Positions 45,546 to 52,206 of a stretch of DNA of 64,000 nt are shown in pieces. The first letter of the stretch is position 1. Each line of letters opens with the position of its first letter. The position numbers and the translations under genes were made by a program. The notes under the pieces were generated by a model. The model did no database searches. It had not been told where the DNA came from and saw only the letters and a list, made by a program, of their open reading frames with translations. Source of the stretch: a virus; IMG/VR virus record IMGVR_UViG_3300028654_000384, positions 151,858 through 215,857 of that record; one strand, 5' to 3'.

Positions 45546-45623
45546 ATGAATACCCAACCCGCACAGAAAAAGCTCGTAAAGCAGTGGCAGCGTTATGCTG
45601 TTGCTGCCAATCAAGATACGTGA
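45546..45623 (+). CDS. Possible 25-residue leader peptide between tRNAs
   Basis: ATG AAT ACC ... TGA encodes MNTQPAQKKLVKQWQRYAVA and five more residues. A GTG frame overlaps its stop (GTGA, 45620) and is itself followed by an ATGA-coupled frame reaching into tRNA-Tyr. Basic and short; weak support. Confidence 0.3.
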   Translation: MNTQPAQKKLVKQWQRYAVAANQDT

Positions 45624-45751
45624 GCGCGGAGCCTCTCAGCTTCGCAAACGCTCCGAAGCTGGTGAGATGAAGGTGAAGAAAGAGCCGACACCGAACCAGC
45701 CGAGGAGGAAAGGAACTTCCCTCGGCAATCGTCGTTTCGACACAACACACT

Positions 45752-45832
45752 GGTGTGCTATACCGCTATGGAGACGGGGCAGTCTGTAACACTGTCGCTT
45801 AAGCTCGCAGGGTTCGATTCCCTGGCGCACCA
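45752..45832 (+). tRNA. tRNA-Tyr (GTA)
   Basis: Acceptor GGTGTGC/GCGCACC, anticodon stem GCAGT/ACTGT with loop CTGTAAC, extended variable arm as expected for bacterial tRNA-Tyr, T loop TTCGATT. Confidence 0.85.
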
Positions 45833-45882
45833 CGACTGCGATGACGAAGGTCATCACGATCATTGACAATCTGCGTTCCTAT

Positions 45883-45956
45883 TGCTCGATAGCCAAGTTG
45901 GTACGGCAGCGCACTGTTAATGCGCCCATGCGCAGGTTCGAATCCTGCTCGAGCAG
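45883..45956 (+). tRNA. tRNA-Asn (GTT)
   Basis: Acceptor TGCTCGA/TCGAGCA, anticodon stem GCGCA/TGCGC with loop CTGTTAA, T loop TTCGAAT. Confidence 0.9.
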
Positions 45957-45957
45957 C

Positions 45958-46028
45958 TCGGGTATCATACAGTGGTAGTATGACTGACTCTGACTCAGTT
46001 CACGGACGTTCGAATCGTTCTACCCGAA
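45958..46028 (+). tRNA. tRNA-Gln (CTG)
   Basis: Acceptor TCGGGTA/TACCCGA, anticodon stem ACTGA/TCAGT with loop CTCTGAC, T loop TTCGAAT. Confidence 0.88.
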
Positions 46029-46029
46029 C

Positions 46030-46102
46030 GGGCTCGTAACTCAATTGGTAGAGTACTCGGTTCTTACCCGAGAAGTTGAAGGTTCGACTCCTTTCGGGCT
46101 CA
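46030..46102 (+). tRNA. tRNA-Lys (CTT)
   Basis: Acceptor GGGCTCG/CGGGCTC with wobble pairs, anticodon stem CTCGG/CCGAG with loop TTCTTAC, T loop TTCGACT. Confidence 0.88.
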
Positions 46103-46103
46103 C

Positions 46104-46178
46104 CTCCTCGTAGTTCAGCGGAATTAGAACGTCGGCCTGCGAAGCCGAAGGCCGTGGGTTCGAGTCCCACCGAGGAGA
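46104..46178 (+). tRNA. tRNA-Arg (GCG)
   Basis: Acceptor CTCCTCG/CGAGGAG, anticodon stem TCGGC/GCCGA with loop CTGCGAA, T loop TTCGAGT. Confidence 0.9.
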
Positions 46179-46179
46179 C

Positions 46180-46252
46180 GTGGCACCAGTAACTCAGTGG
46201 GAGCAATCTCATACCCTTCCCTTGACGAAGGTGTAGGTGAACAAGTGCCACT
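46180..46252 (+). tRNA. tRNA-like gene, degenerate
   Basis: A perfect 7-bp acceptor (GTGGCAC/GTGCCAC) and 73-nt length, with stem CCTTC/GAAGG around CCTTGAC (anticodon TTG if real, but C33). No T arm is recognisable. Decayed tRNA or tRNA-like RNA. Confidence 0.45.
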
Positions 46253-46275
46253 GCATGTTGTATGATTCAACTCAC

Positions 46276-46345
46276 GGAGGAGTAGCTCAGTGTAGAGCAG
46301 TGCCTGTACCGGCACAGGTCGTAGGTTAAACTCCTGCCTCCTCCA
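46276..46345 (+). tRNA. tRNA, possibly Val (TAC), six-base anticodon loop
   Basis: Acceptor GGAGGAG/CTCCTCC and D arm are good. The perfect stem GTGCC/GGCAC encloses only six bases (TGTACC). T arm GTAGG/CCTGC with loop TTAAACT. The anticodon is uncertain. Confidence 0.6.
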
Positions 46346-46351
46346 CGATAC

Positions 46352-46422
46352 GGGAGAGTAGCTCAGAGAAAGAGCAGTGCCCTTGCTGGCGCAGGTCGGT
46401 GGTTTAATTCCATCCTCTCCCA
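46352..46422 (+). tRNA. tRNA, possibly Ala (TGC), six-base anticodon loop
   Basis: Acceptor GGGAGAG/CTCTCCC, anticodon stem GTGCC/GGCGC around six bases (CTTGCT), T loop TTTAATT. Sister of the preceding gene (similar D and variable arms), with the same short loop. Confidence 0.6.
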
Positions 46423-46443
46423 CCGTCACTTCACGTGACGCAT

Positions 46444-46516
46444 GCCCTCGTAGCTCAGTTTGCAGAGCGCCGTCGATTTTAGACGGAGGTCGGTGGTCCG
46501 ATTCCATCCGAGGGCT
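46444..46516 (+). tRNA. tRNA, possibly Lys (TTT), atypical loop
   Basis: Acceptor GCCCTCG/CGAGGGC, anticodon stem CCGTC/GACGG with loop GATTTTA: anticodon TTT by position, but A at position 33. CCA follows the discriminator base in the DNA. Confidence 0.6.
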
Positions 46517-46531
46517 CCACATTCAACACAC

Positions 46532-46603
46532 GGATTCAGAACTCGAGTGGCAGAGTTCCCGGCTTTTACCCGGGTAGTGACGGTTCGAGCCCGTCTGGAT
46601 CCA
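46532..46603 (+). tRNA. tRNA-Lys (TTT)
   Basis: Acceptor GGATTCA/TGGATCC, anticodon stem CCCGG/CCGGG with loop CTTTTAC, T loop TTCGAGC. Confidence 0.88.
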
Positions 46604-46604
46604 C

Positions 46605-46675
46605 GCAGACGAGTGACGCGGTTCACTGAAGCTTCATACGCTTCAAACGCCATGGTTCGACTCCGTGGGTCTGCA
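46605..46675 (+). tRNA. tRNA-Met (CAT)
   Basis: Acceptor GCAGACG/GGTCTGC (last pair G-G), anticodon stem GAAGC/GCTTC with loop TTCATAC, T loop TTCGACT. One base after the preceding tRNA. A tRNA-Ile with modified C34 cannot be excluded. Confidence 0.8.
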
Positions 46676-46683
46676 ACCACTTT

Positions 46684-46756
46684 CACCCCGTAGATCAGCG
46701 GCAAGATCGCTTGCTCGACACGCAAGAGACCGTGGGTTCGAGTCCCACCGGGGTGA
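46684..46756 (+). tRNA. tRNA-Val (GAC), C33
   Basis: Acceptor CACCCCG/CGGGGTG, anticodon stem CTTGC/GCAAG with loop TCGACAC; position 33 is C rather than T. T loop TTCGAGT. Confidence 0.8.
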
Positions 46757-46886
46757 CGACGCGAATGAGCGTCAGTGTAAGTAACTAACAACAGTACACA
46801 TTGATATGGGTAGGTGAAAGCCGTCTCGGCCGGGACGATGAGTAACCACAGTACCTAAGCACTTCGGTGCTGGTGCAACCAAACAT
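46757..46886. other. Structured spacer in the tRNA array
   Basis: 130 nt without a canonical tRNA. It contains the hairpin AGCAC-TTCG-GTGCT near 46859-46872 and a CGTC-TCGGCCG-GGACG element near 46820-46836. Possibly a remnant tRNA or a small RNA. Confidence 0.4.
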
Positions 46887-46963
46887 GGGGCCAACAGGCG
46901 AGTCGCGCAGCAAAGCCAACATGGAAGCTGAGCGCACGGCGGGTTCGACTCCCGCTGGCTCCA
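46887..46963 (+). tRNA. tRNA-like gene, anticodon unresolved
   Basis: Acceptor GGGGCCA/TGGCTCC and T arm GCGGG/CCCGC with TTCGACT are canonical; the middle forms GCGCAGC/GCTGAGCGC rather than standard D and anticodon arms. Confidence 0.55.
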
Positions 46964-47031
46964 CGAGTGACACCTACTGGATATTGCTAGCATCAAAAGT
47001 GGTGTGACATCGGGGAGAGACCCGACAATTT

Positions 47032-47102
47032 GGGGCGTTGATCTACCGCGATGATTCCTGACCTGCAATCAGGCCGACCGGGTTGGATTCCCGGACGCTC
47101 CA
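47032..47102 (+). tRNA. tRNA, probably Ala (TGC), C33
   Basis: Acceptor GGGGCGT/ACGCTCC, anticodon stem CCTGA/TCAGG with loop CCTGCAA; by position the anticodon is TGC with C33. T loop TTGGATT. If the loop is read one base later, the anticodon would be GCA (Cys). Confidence 0.7.
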
Positions 47103-47115
47103 CTCGTTGTGAATT

Positions 47116-47186
47116 GGTGATGTGCGCCACGGGAGGCGACTTCCCTGTCTAGGAAGCGTACGCGGGTTCGAATCCCGTCATCATCG
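47116..47186 (+). tRNA. tRNA-Asp (GTC)
   Basis: Acceptor GGTGATG/CATCATC, anticodon stem CTTCC/GGAAG with loop CTGTCTA, T loop TTCGAAT. Confidence 0.88.
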
Positions 47187-47187
47187 C

Positions 47188-47259
47188 AGGGGTATCATTC
47201 AGCGGCTAGGATGTCCGCCTCCAAAACGGATCACCTCGGTTCGAGTCCGAGTGCCCCTG
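47188..47259 (+). tRNA. tRNA-Trp (CCA)
   Basis: Acceptor AGGGGTA/TGCCCCT, loop CTCCAAA, T arm CTCGG/CCGAG with TTCGAGT. A 3' CCA is encoded at 47260-47262. Confidence 0.88.
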
Positions 47260-47272
47260 CCACTTTTCTCAC

Positions 47273-47340
47273 GTCACTGCTTCGGCGGCCGAAGTGAACC
47301 ATGGGCACATCGCGCGCACGTTCGAGTCGTGCCGGTGACA
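47273..47340 (+). tRNA. tRNA-like gene, anticodon unresolved
   Basis: Acceptor GTCACTG/CGGTGAC, D stem TCGG/CCGA and T arm GCACG/CGTGC are good, but only about 20 nt remain for the anticodon and variable regions and no 5-bp anticodon stem forms. Confidence 0.5.
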
Positions 47341-47369
47341 CACATAAATAGGAACGCAGGTTATCACAC

Positions 47370-47443
47370 TGGCCACTCGTCTAAAGGCAGGACCCCGCGC
47401 TTTGAACGCGGATGAAATGTGGGTTCGACTCCTACGTGGCCAA
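47370..47443 (+). tRNA. tRNA-Gln (TTG)
   Basis: Acceptor TGGCCAC/GTGGCCA, anticodon stem CCGCG/CGCGG with loop CTTTGAA, T loop TTCGACT. Confidence 0.9.
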
Positions 47444-47446
47444 CCA

Positions 47447-47476
47447 GTGTAACTCCCCTTCAACCCATGTTAGGGT
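47447..47476 (+). promoter_or_regulatory. Leaderless-type promoter
   Basis: GTGTAA-18-TAGGGT-AAGACC-ATG, beginning four bases after the last tRNA. Confidence 0.8.
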
Positions 47477-47482
47477 AAGACC

Positions 47483-47797
47483 ATGGACTCGTCTGTACCC
47501 TACCGCGTCGGCGACATCGTCTCCATGACGGGCCCTTTCGGCGCTGACAGCGGGGCATTCGACGGTATCCTGTGGCGCGTGGTCATGATCAAGGAGATCA
47601 CCAAGCACGCCCACAACCTCCGCATCGAATTCTGTTGGTGCGCGACGGGCAGCTCCAGCCTCAGGCCCAAGTGGATCGCGGCCTCACGCGTCAAGCAGCG
47701 CTTTGACTTCGTTCGGCTCGGGCAATTGCGGATGCAGCTCGATGACCTGTGTCGGCAGGCGTTGAATCGTGAAGTCGATCCCATCCCGTTCGGATGA
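47483..47797 (+). CDS. Hypothetical protein, 104 residues
   Basis: VPYRVGDIVSMTGPFGADSG and ILWRVVMIKEITKHAHNLRI suggest an SH3-like start; then FVRLGQLRMQLDDLCRQALN. Start fixed by the promoter. Function unknown. Confidence 0.7.
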   Translation: MDSSVPYRVGDIVSMTGPFGADSGAFDGILWRVVMIKEITKHAHNLRIEFCWCATGSSSLRPKWIAASRVKQRFDFVRLGQLRMQLDDLCRQALNREVDPIPFG

Positions 47798-47849
47798 AAG
47801 CCTGTGCCCTTGACCACGTTCAGGAGTGAACTCGTGGGTCGGAAGGTGG

Positions 47850-47886
47850 GTAACTACCTGCACGTGGGTTGGTTATCCTAGGGCGG
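47850..47886. repeat. Conserved intergenic module, copy 2
   Basis: GGTAACTACCT hairpin and CCTAGGGCGG (47877-47886), then palindrome copy 5. See 30149-30186. Confidence 0.65.
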
Positions 47887-47901
47887 TCTGTGGGTGGTCA
47901 G

Positions 47902-47924
47902 GAATTACACTCGGGGTGTAACTC
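47902..47924. repeat. Dispersed 23-bp palindrome, copy 5
   Basis: GAATTACACT then CGGGGTGTAACTC; its last base is the first of the 34-nt repeat at 47924. Centre 88 bp from the ATG at 48001. Confidence 0.75.
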
Positions 47925-47957
47925 ACGTCCTGAAGTCCGTGAGGACTGAAGCAATTT
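47924..47957. repeat. 34-nt repeat (inverted copy of 14449-14482)
   Basis: Exact reverse complement of the copy at 14449-14482, here between the palindrome and the -35. Confidence 0.75.
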
Positions 47958-47964
47958 GGTAGCA

Positions 47965-47994
47965 GTGCAAGTCACCCCATGACCGTGGTAGGAT
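47965..47994 (+). promoter_or_regulatory. Leaderless-type promoter
   Basis: GTGCAA-18-TAGGAT-TAGATC-ATG with a TGG extended -10. Confidence 0.9.
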
Positions 47995-48000
47995 TAGATC

Positions 48001-48249
48001 ATGGCAATCAAAGCACTCAAGTACAAGCGCGAAATCCGCAAGCCCAACGGCATGACCATCGTTCACAACGGCTGGTGCACCACGCTGCCAGACTCCGCAG
48101 AGGAGATGCGTCAGCTCATCAGGCAGGGGCCCAACAGTGGGGGCAACGTCTTCTGCCGTGGGACGGGTGACGACTACATCCTCAACAATCCGTGTGTCGT
48201 CAGGTACTACCTTGACGGAAAGTTCGTCAGGGCATTCACCTGCAAGTGA
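48001..48249 (+). CDS. Hypothetical protein, 82 residues
   Basis: KALKYKREIRKPNGMTIVHN then GGNVFCRGTGDDYILNNPCV and YYLDGKFVRAFTC: beta-rich and basic. Function unknown. Confidence 0.75.
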   Translation: MAIKALKYKREIRKPNGMTIVHNGWCTTLPDSAEEMRQLIRQGPNSGGNVFCRGTGDDYILNNPCVVRYYLDGKFVRAFTCK

Positions 48250-48251
48250 CG

Positions 48252-48281
48252 GTGTAAGTCGCTGTCGATTCCTGATAGGAT
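48252..48281 (+). promoter_or_regulatory. Leaderless-type promoter
   Basis: GTGTAA-18-TAGGAT-CAGATC-ATG with TGA extended -10. Confidence 0.85.
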
Positions 48282-48287
48282 CAGATC

Positions 48288-48497
48288 ATGATCACCGTCA
48301 ACCGAGATAAGCTCAAGAGCCTGCTGTACACGCCCCCTCCCGCTCCCGTGGGCTTCAATAGGCCACCGCCGAGCTACAAGGGTTACGGAGCGTGGCTCGA
48401 CTACAAGTCGGAGTTGCAGGACGCAGTCGATGAGCTGCTCGAGCAAGGCCTGACCGAGCAAGAAGCCGCGCGGGCCTGCAACCAGCTGTTGTCGTAG
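48288..48497 (+). CDS. Hypothetical protein, 69 residues
   Basis: A basic start, a Pro-rich segment (YTPPPAPVGFNRPPPSYKG) and a helix DYKSELQDAVDELLEQGLTE. Function unknown. Confidence 0.7.
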   Translation: MITVNRDKLKSLLYTPPPAPVGFNRPPPSYKGYGAWLDYKSELQDAVDELLEQGLTEQEAARACNQLLS

Positions 48498-48501
48498 ACG
48501 A

Positions 48502-48531
48502 GTGCAAGTCTTCACCCGTTCGTGGTACAGT
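48502..48531 (+). promoter_or_regulatory. Leaderless-type promoter
   Basis: GTGCAA-18-TACAGT-TAGATC-ATG. Confidence 0.85.
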
Positions 48532-48537
48532 TAGATC

Positions 48538-48690
48538 ATGGTGAAGTTCAACGTCACGGTGATCGATCGCGGTGAACAACGCATCGTCGAGGTCATGACG
48601 GCCAAGACGGAAGCAATTGTCCGTCGGTCGTTCCGTCGCCTGCAGAAGCAGCACGGCCGCGAGAACGCGGTGCTCGTTGGCCCAGTGTAA
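48538..48690 (+). CDS. Basic 50-residue protein
   Basis: VKFNVTVIDRGEQRIVEVMT then RRSFRRLQKQHGRENAVLVG: one beta pair and a basic helix. Below common size limits, but start and promoter are as clear as for its neighbours. Its TAA is part of the next -35. Confidence 0.7.
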   Translation: MVKFNVTVIDRGEQRIVEVMTAKTEAIVRRSFRRLQKQHGRENAVLVGPV

Positions 48691-48714
48691 GTTCCACTTC
48701 GATCCTGGTACAGT
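48685..48714 (+). promoter_or_regulatory. Leaderless-type promoter over a stop codon
   Basis: GTGTAA-18-TACAGT-TAGATC-ATG; the TAA terminates 48538-48690. Confidence 0.85.
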
Positions 48715-48720
48715 TAGATC

Positions 48721-49116
48721 ATGGCCACCAAGCGAACCCCAAAGCGGTCCCCTCTAGTTCAAGCGGCTCTCACCCACCTCAAGACGACGGCCGACTACAA
48801 GGACGGCATCCCGAGGAGCTACATGCGCGGTGATGCCGAGAGCGGCGCCACCGAGTACGCCCTGCTCGCCTACGTCGAGGAGTTGGAGAAGCGTCCCAAG
48901 AAGGCGACGAAGAAGGCGACCTCACCTGACCTTCGTGATGCAGTCATCACCCGCATGCGAGACATGCTCCGTGAGGTGCAGGCGCTCCACTTTCACCGGC
49001 CCGACGCCGACGCGATGCAGTTCTGTGTAGGTTGTGGCGGTAACCCAAACCACACGCCACAACACGATGATGACTGCATCGTCGTCCGCCTTGCCCACCT
49101 CCTCGATGAGGTCTGA
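48721..49116 (+). CDS. Hypothetical protein with a Cys/His cluster, 131 residues
   Basis: Basic N-terminus (KRTPKRSPLVQAALTHLK), helices, a Lys/Ala tract (RPKKATKKAT), and a C-terminal FCVGCGGNPNHTPQHDDDC with Cys and His that could bind zinc. Function unknown. Confidence 0.7.
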   Translation: MATKRTPKRSPLVQAALTHLKTTADYKDGIPRSYMRGDAESGATEYALLAYVEELEKRPKKATKKATSPDLRDAVITRMRDMLREVQALHFHRPDADAMQFCVGCGGNPNHTPQHDDDCIVVRLAHLLDEV

Positions 49117-49142
49117 AAGCCGACGCTTGCAGAGGTCTAACG

Positions 49143-49172
49143 GTGCAAGGTCACTGACGATCGTGGTACAGT
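49143..49172 (+). promoter_or_regulatory. Promoter with short leader
   Basis: GTGCAA-18-TACAGT; AGAGG precedes the non-ATG start about 20 bases on. Confidence 0.75.
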
Positions 49173-49192
49173 TGTTCTAGAGGTTGACTCCG

Positions 49193-49444
49193 GTGCCCGA
49201 AGAAGAATTCACCAGCCATCGTTGTCCCACCTGCGGGGGTGTCAGTCACCCGGCATCGGGGTGTGCTTACACGCCCACCTTCATAGTCTGCGGCCCTTGC
49301 ACTCGCGAGGCGTGGAAATGGATCATCGAGATGACGGCATCGAAAGGTCGTCGCAAGGGCCGCCCGGCCTTCTACGACCATGTCAACCGCATCAGCGCAC
49401 CCATCGAAGTGAACGTTGAAGAAGCAGAGGTGCCACATGAATGA
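49193..49444 (+). CDS. Zinc-ribbon protein, 83 residues
   Basis: CPTCGG and CGPC (about 12 and 35 residues in) form a zinc ribbon, followed by a basic stretch (SKGRRKGRPAFYDHVN). The start is GTG 49193 or TTG 49184; AGAGG fits the latter slightly better. Function unknown. Confidence 0.6.
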   Translation: MPEEEFTSHRCPTCGGVSHPASGCAYTPTFIVCGPCTREAWKWIIEMTASKGRRKGRPAFYDHVNRISAPIEVNVEEAEVPHE

Positions 49445-49736
49445 GCGACCTGCAGAGTGCTACGTGCCCGTCGTTGAGGGCGAACGTTGGTACTACGCTA
49501 CGTACAACGTCGAGCTGGCATACCCGGCAGTGTTCTTCTACTTCTCGGAGTGTTCAACGGGTCACAATTTCACTATGAAGATGTCGATGACGTCGGCGGG
49601 TGAGATCGAGGTCGAGAAAGACCACGGGTGCGGCAATGAGTGCGGCTGCTCCACGATCTGCACCTACGTCCCCGTCGCCATCATGGCAGAATTCATGCGT
49701 CAGCACGGCTACACGATCGAAAAGAACGCACCATGA
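49437..49736 (+). CDS. Hypothetical protein, 99 residues
   Basis: CYVPVVEGERWYYATYNVEL, FFYFSECSTGHNFTMKM and GCGNECGCSTICTYVP: beta-rich with a Cys cluster. Overlaps both neighbours. Function unknown. Confidence 0.65.
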   Translation: MNERPAECYVPVVEGERWYYATYNVELAYPAVFFYFSECSTGHNFTMKMSMTSAGEIEVEKDHGCGNECGCSTICTYVPVAIMAEFMRQHGYTIEKNAP

Positions 49737-50005
49737 AGCCCGGCGACCTGATCGAGTGGTATTACTCAACGCCTAGCCTCAAGAGCATGCCAGTCGTCAA
49801 GCATGAAAGCATGTGGTCGACCGTGACGGAGAGGTGGGTGCCGATCGATGGGGTCTACACGCTAGTTAGCATCGCCGATGACATCATGACGTGGTTTCAC
49901 CCTAGCAAAGGTTTGGTGTCCGCGCGGACATATGACCATGAGTCAAGAGGCGTCTCCATCACACGAGGCTTCGTCAGGCCGCGGGTCTGTGATGTCACTT
50001 CGTGA
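49733..50005 (+). CDS. KPGDLIEW-subfamily protein, tandem copy 1
   Basis: 90 residues, ATGA overlap. MKPGDLIEWYY, SMWSTVTERWVPIDGVYTLV and DDIMTWFHPSKGLVSARTYD; the divergent copy of three in tandem. Function unknown. Confidence 0.8.
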   Translation: MKPGDLIEWYYSTPSLKSMPVVKHESMWSTVTERWVPIDGVYTLVSIADDIMTWFHPSKGLVSARTYDHESRGVSITRGFVRPRVCDVTS

Positions 50006-50268
50006 AACCCGGCGATCTCATCGAGTGGGTGTACACGTCTGACAACAATGTCGTTGTCACGAATGAAGAGATATGGTCGTCGGTGATGAAGGAGTACGTC
50101 CTCATCGGCGGCGCTCACTTGCTAGTCTCTCATCGCGATGGAATTCTGTCGTGGCTACCCCTGGGTGTACGTCACGCGCGATTGCTCTACGCTAGCGACT
50201 TTCTAGCGACATGCGGGGGCCGCATGTCGCGGCACCTCGGTTGCTTCGCTCACGCGAGGATGATATGA
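50002..50268 (+). CDS. KPGDLIEW-subfamily protein, tandem copy 2
   Basis: 88 residues from a GTG in GTGA overlap: KPGDLIEWVYTSDNNVVV, EEIWSSVMKEYVLIGGAHLL, DGILSWLPL. Its end contains GCTCACGCGAGGATGATATG, the degenerate form of the 28-nt repeat, which also supplies the next start codon. Confidence 0.82.
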   Translation: MKPGDLIEWVYTSDNNVVVTNEEIWSSVMKEYVLIGGAHLLVSHRDGILSWLPLGVRHARLLYASDFLATCGGRMSRHLGCFAHARMI

Positions 50269-50528
50269 AACCCGGCGACCTGATCGAGTGGGTGTACACG
50301 GATGATGGTTCCCCCGCCGTGCCACGTGAGGAGTTGTGGTCATCGATCGAGAAACGTTGGGTGCTGGTCGGAGGCGCCCACCTGCTGATAGCACTAGCCG
50401 ACGGGATATTGACGTGGTTGCCTCTGCACGCATCCCATAAGGGGTTGCTCCACGCGCGCGAGGATGATACGATGAGCAACGACAACGGCCGCGCCTCGGG
50501 GGCGGTTGCTCCACGCGCGCGAGGATGA
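50265..50528 (+). CDS. KPGDLIEW-subfamily protein, tandem copy 3
   Basis: 87 residues, ATGA overlap: KPGDLIEWVYTDDGSPAV, EELWSSIEKRWVLVGGAHLL, DGILTWLPL, KGLLHAREDDT. The reading frame continues through two copies of the 28-nt repeat, so its last 18 residues are probably an accident of repeat duplication. Confidence 0.8.
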   Translation: MKPGDLIEWVYTDDGSPAVPREELWSSIEKRWVLVGGAHLLIALADGILTWLPLHASHKGLLHAREDDTMSNDNGRASGAVAPRARG

Positions 50529-50590
50529 TACGGCTGCCGCTCTCAAATTTCACGCGAATGGCAGGGTTGCTCCACGCGCTCGAGGATGGC
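50441..50590. repeat. 28-nt repeat GGTTGCTCCACGCGCGCGAGGATGATA
   Basis: Three copies at about 50443, 50504 and 50567 (the last with one change), plus single copies at the ends of family genes at 44214 and 59334 and a degenerate one at 50240. It encodes LLHAREDDT at the end of the subfamily; the two last copies here have no gene attached. Confidence 0.8.
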
Positions 50591-50633
50591 GCGCCAACCT
50601 GACTGAGTGTCGTTTCACGACGCCGCAGGCGGA

Positions 50634-50663
50634 GTGTAAGGTACCCTGCAACTGGCATAGGAT
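50634..50663 (+). promoter_or_regulatory. Promoter with a Shine-Dalgarno leader
   Basis: GTGTAA-18-TAGGAT then CTAATTCAAGGAGTCACATCTC-type leader of about 20 bases with AAGGAG. Confidence 0.8.
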
Positions 50664-50685
50664 CTAATTCAAGGAGTCACATCTC

Positions 50686-50865
50686 ATGGCGACGATCAAC
50701 ATCAGTGACAAGCAGTTGGACACGTTGAAAGCGGTGCTCAACGCCAGTGATGACCTGTGTAGTTGTGTCATCGCTAGTGACATCGGGTCGATGAAGCGCG
50801 CTCTAACGCTGGCCGGCGCACTGTCCGAACTCAAACGCCAGGGTTTCCTCAAAGACGTGAAGTGA
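50686..50865 (+). CDS. Hypothetical protein, 59 residues
   Basis: ATG with AAGGAG 9 bases upstream. ATINISDKQLDTLKAVLNAS then a helix KRALTLAGALSELKRQGFLK; winged-helix-like, so DNA binding is possible. Short but well supported by promoter and ribosome site. Confidence 0.7.
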   Translation: MATINISDKQLDTLKAVLNASDDLCSCVIASDIGSMKRALTLAGALSELKRQGFLKDVK

Positions 50866-50986
50866 GCCACAAGACCTGTACACCGCCCACTGGGTGGTTA
50901 CATTGGTCTTAATTGGTTGGGCCGTCGGCACAACAGCTTCAATTACCCATCATGGGTCACAGTGTCACAACAAGGACGAGGTCATA

Positions 50987-51370
50987 GTGCAGAAGAGCCA
51001 GAAGAATTCTCGGTTCACAGCATCTAGTGGTGTACGTACGCGGCAGCAAGTCATTTCCCAACCCGAGGTCGTCAGCGCAGACGTCCTTGGTACCATGCTC
51101 GATGAAGATCTCATCGTGCGCCTTCGAGTGCTCGATGAAGCGTGTCGGACGGCGACGTCGTCGGGCATTGACACTCGACCGTGGGAAGAGGAGATTGCCT
51201 ACGTCAAGCGTGAGCAGCACCTCCGGCGCGCGCGCCGTGAACAGCACTTGATCTACGCTCGCAAGATCGAGCAGGAGTTCAACGATTCCGAGCGCGGGTT
51301 GCCTGCGGGTGACTTTGACAACTCGGCATTCGTCTACGCGGCATCGGGCGGTCGTCCGAGGTGGAACTGA
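50987..51370 (+). CDS. Hypothetical protein upstream of the sigma factor
   Basis: 127 residues from a GTG (the frame is open to a GTG at 50894, which adds an unlikely hydrophobic stretch). VISQPEVVSADVLGTMLDED, charged helices (YVKREQHLRRARREQHLIYA) and an aromatic end. Stop overlaps the sigma start (TGATG), so it may be functionally tied to it, for example as a sigma-binding protein; inference only. Confidence 0.6.
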   Translation: MQKSQKNSRFTASSGVRTRQQVISQPEVVSADVLGTMLDEDLIVRLRVLDEACRTATSSGIDTRPWEEEIAYVKREQHLRRARREQHLIYARKIEQEFNDSERGLPAGDFDNSAFVYAASGGRPRWN

Positions 51371-52206
51371 TGACGATCGAAAATCGTACTGCGCACAACG
51401 TCGTCGGCACTTACCTCGACAACCTACAACACTTTTCACAGCTCAAACACCCGGAGCTCGTGGAGCTGTTCAAGTCCTACGAAGTCGGTTGCACCCGCGA
51501 TGAGACGGGTGAGGTCACCGATCGTACTCCCGAGGCCTTCAAGCTGCGCAACAAGATCTTGGAGTGCAACCTGCGACTGGTGGTGTCGATCGCCAAGCAG
51601 TACCGAGGTCACAACCTACCGATCGAAGACCTCATTCAAGAAGGCAACATCGGCCTGATGAAGGCAGTCGATCGGTTCAAGTGGGAGAAGGGCTTTCGCT
51701 TCTCGACCTACGCCACGTGGTGGATCAAGCAGGCCATTGGTCAGCACGTCCTCAAGCGCAAGCGGATGATTCGCTTGCCCGCTCACGCGGCGACGGTGCA
51801 GCGCAAGATGTTGCAGGCGGCCGAAGAGTACCGTGAAAGCAACAATTGCGAGCCCACGACTGAGGAGCTGATGGGCCTGACCGGCGCCAGCGCGACGGTG
51901 ATGAAGGCGACGATTCACTCGGGTCGTGGCACCATTTCGTTGCAGCAACCCCTGTCGTCGAGCGGCGAAGGCGACACTCTCGAGGACAAGGTCGAAGACG
52001 ATCGCCCGGGCTCGAATCCATTCGAGAACGTGGCCGAGAAGCAATTGCTCGAGATCACCAAGATGGTGCTCGGTGAGCTGTCGGCCAAGGAGGCGGCGAT
52101 CCTTCGCCTGCGCTTCGGCCTCGTCGAGGACGCGACTGATGACCAGTCGTATCCCATCACCGAGGAAGAGGCACGCCAAGTCATGGCGGGGAAAGGCCTG
52201 ACATGA
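51370..52206 (+). CDS. Sigma-70-family factor lacking region 4.2
   Basis: 278 residues. A region 1.2-like start (GTYLDNLQHFSQLKHPELVE), then region 2: NLRLVVSIAKQYRG, DLIQEGNIGLMKAVDRF, FSTYATWWIKQAIGQ. Gln of the 2.4 helix (Q437 in E. coli RpoD) is kept; T440 is Gly. Region 3.0 RLPAHAATV keeps the His used for extended -10 contacts. The 3.2 finger (ISLQQPLSSSGEGDTLEDK) and 4.1 (LGELSAKEAAILRLRFGL) are present, but the chain ends at ITEEEARQVMAGKGLT, before the -35-binding helix-turn-helix. It likely directs host RNA polymerase to the promoters described here. Confidence 0.88.
   Translation: MTIENRTAHNVVGTYLDNLQHFSQLKHPELVELFKSYEVGCTRDETGEVTDRTPEAFKLRNKILECNLRLVVSIAKQYRGHNLPIEDLIQEGNIGLMKAVDRFKWEKGFRFSTYATWWIKQAIGQHVLKRKRMIRLPAHAATVQRKMLQAAEEYRESNNCEPTTEELMGLTGASATVMKATIHSGRGTISLQQPLSSSGEGDTLEDKVEDDRPGSNPFENVAEKQLLEITKMVLGELSAKEAAILRLRFGLVEDATDDQSYPITEEEARQVMAGKGLT

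Noticed and set aside
45249-47463. Several minus-strand open frames of 60-135 codons across the tRNA array
   Set aside because: They are translations of tRNA complements (phrases such as RRSNHAELR arise from the T arm) and are a classic artefact.
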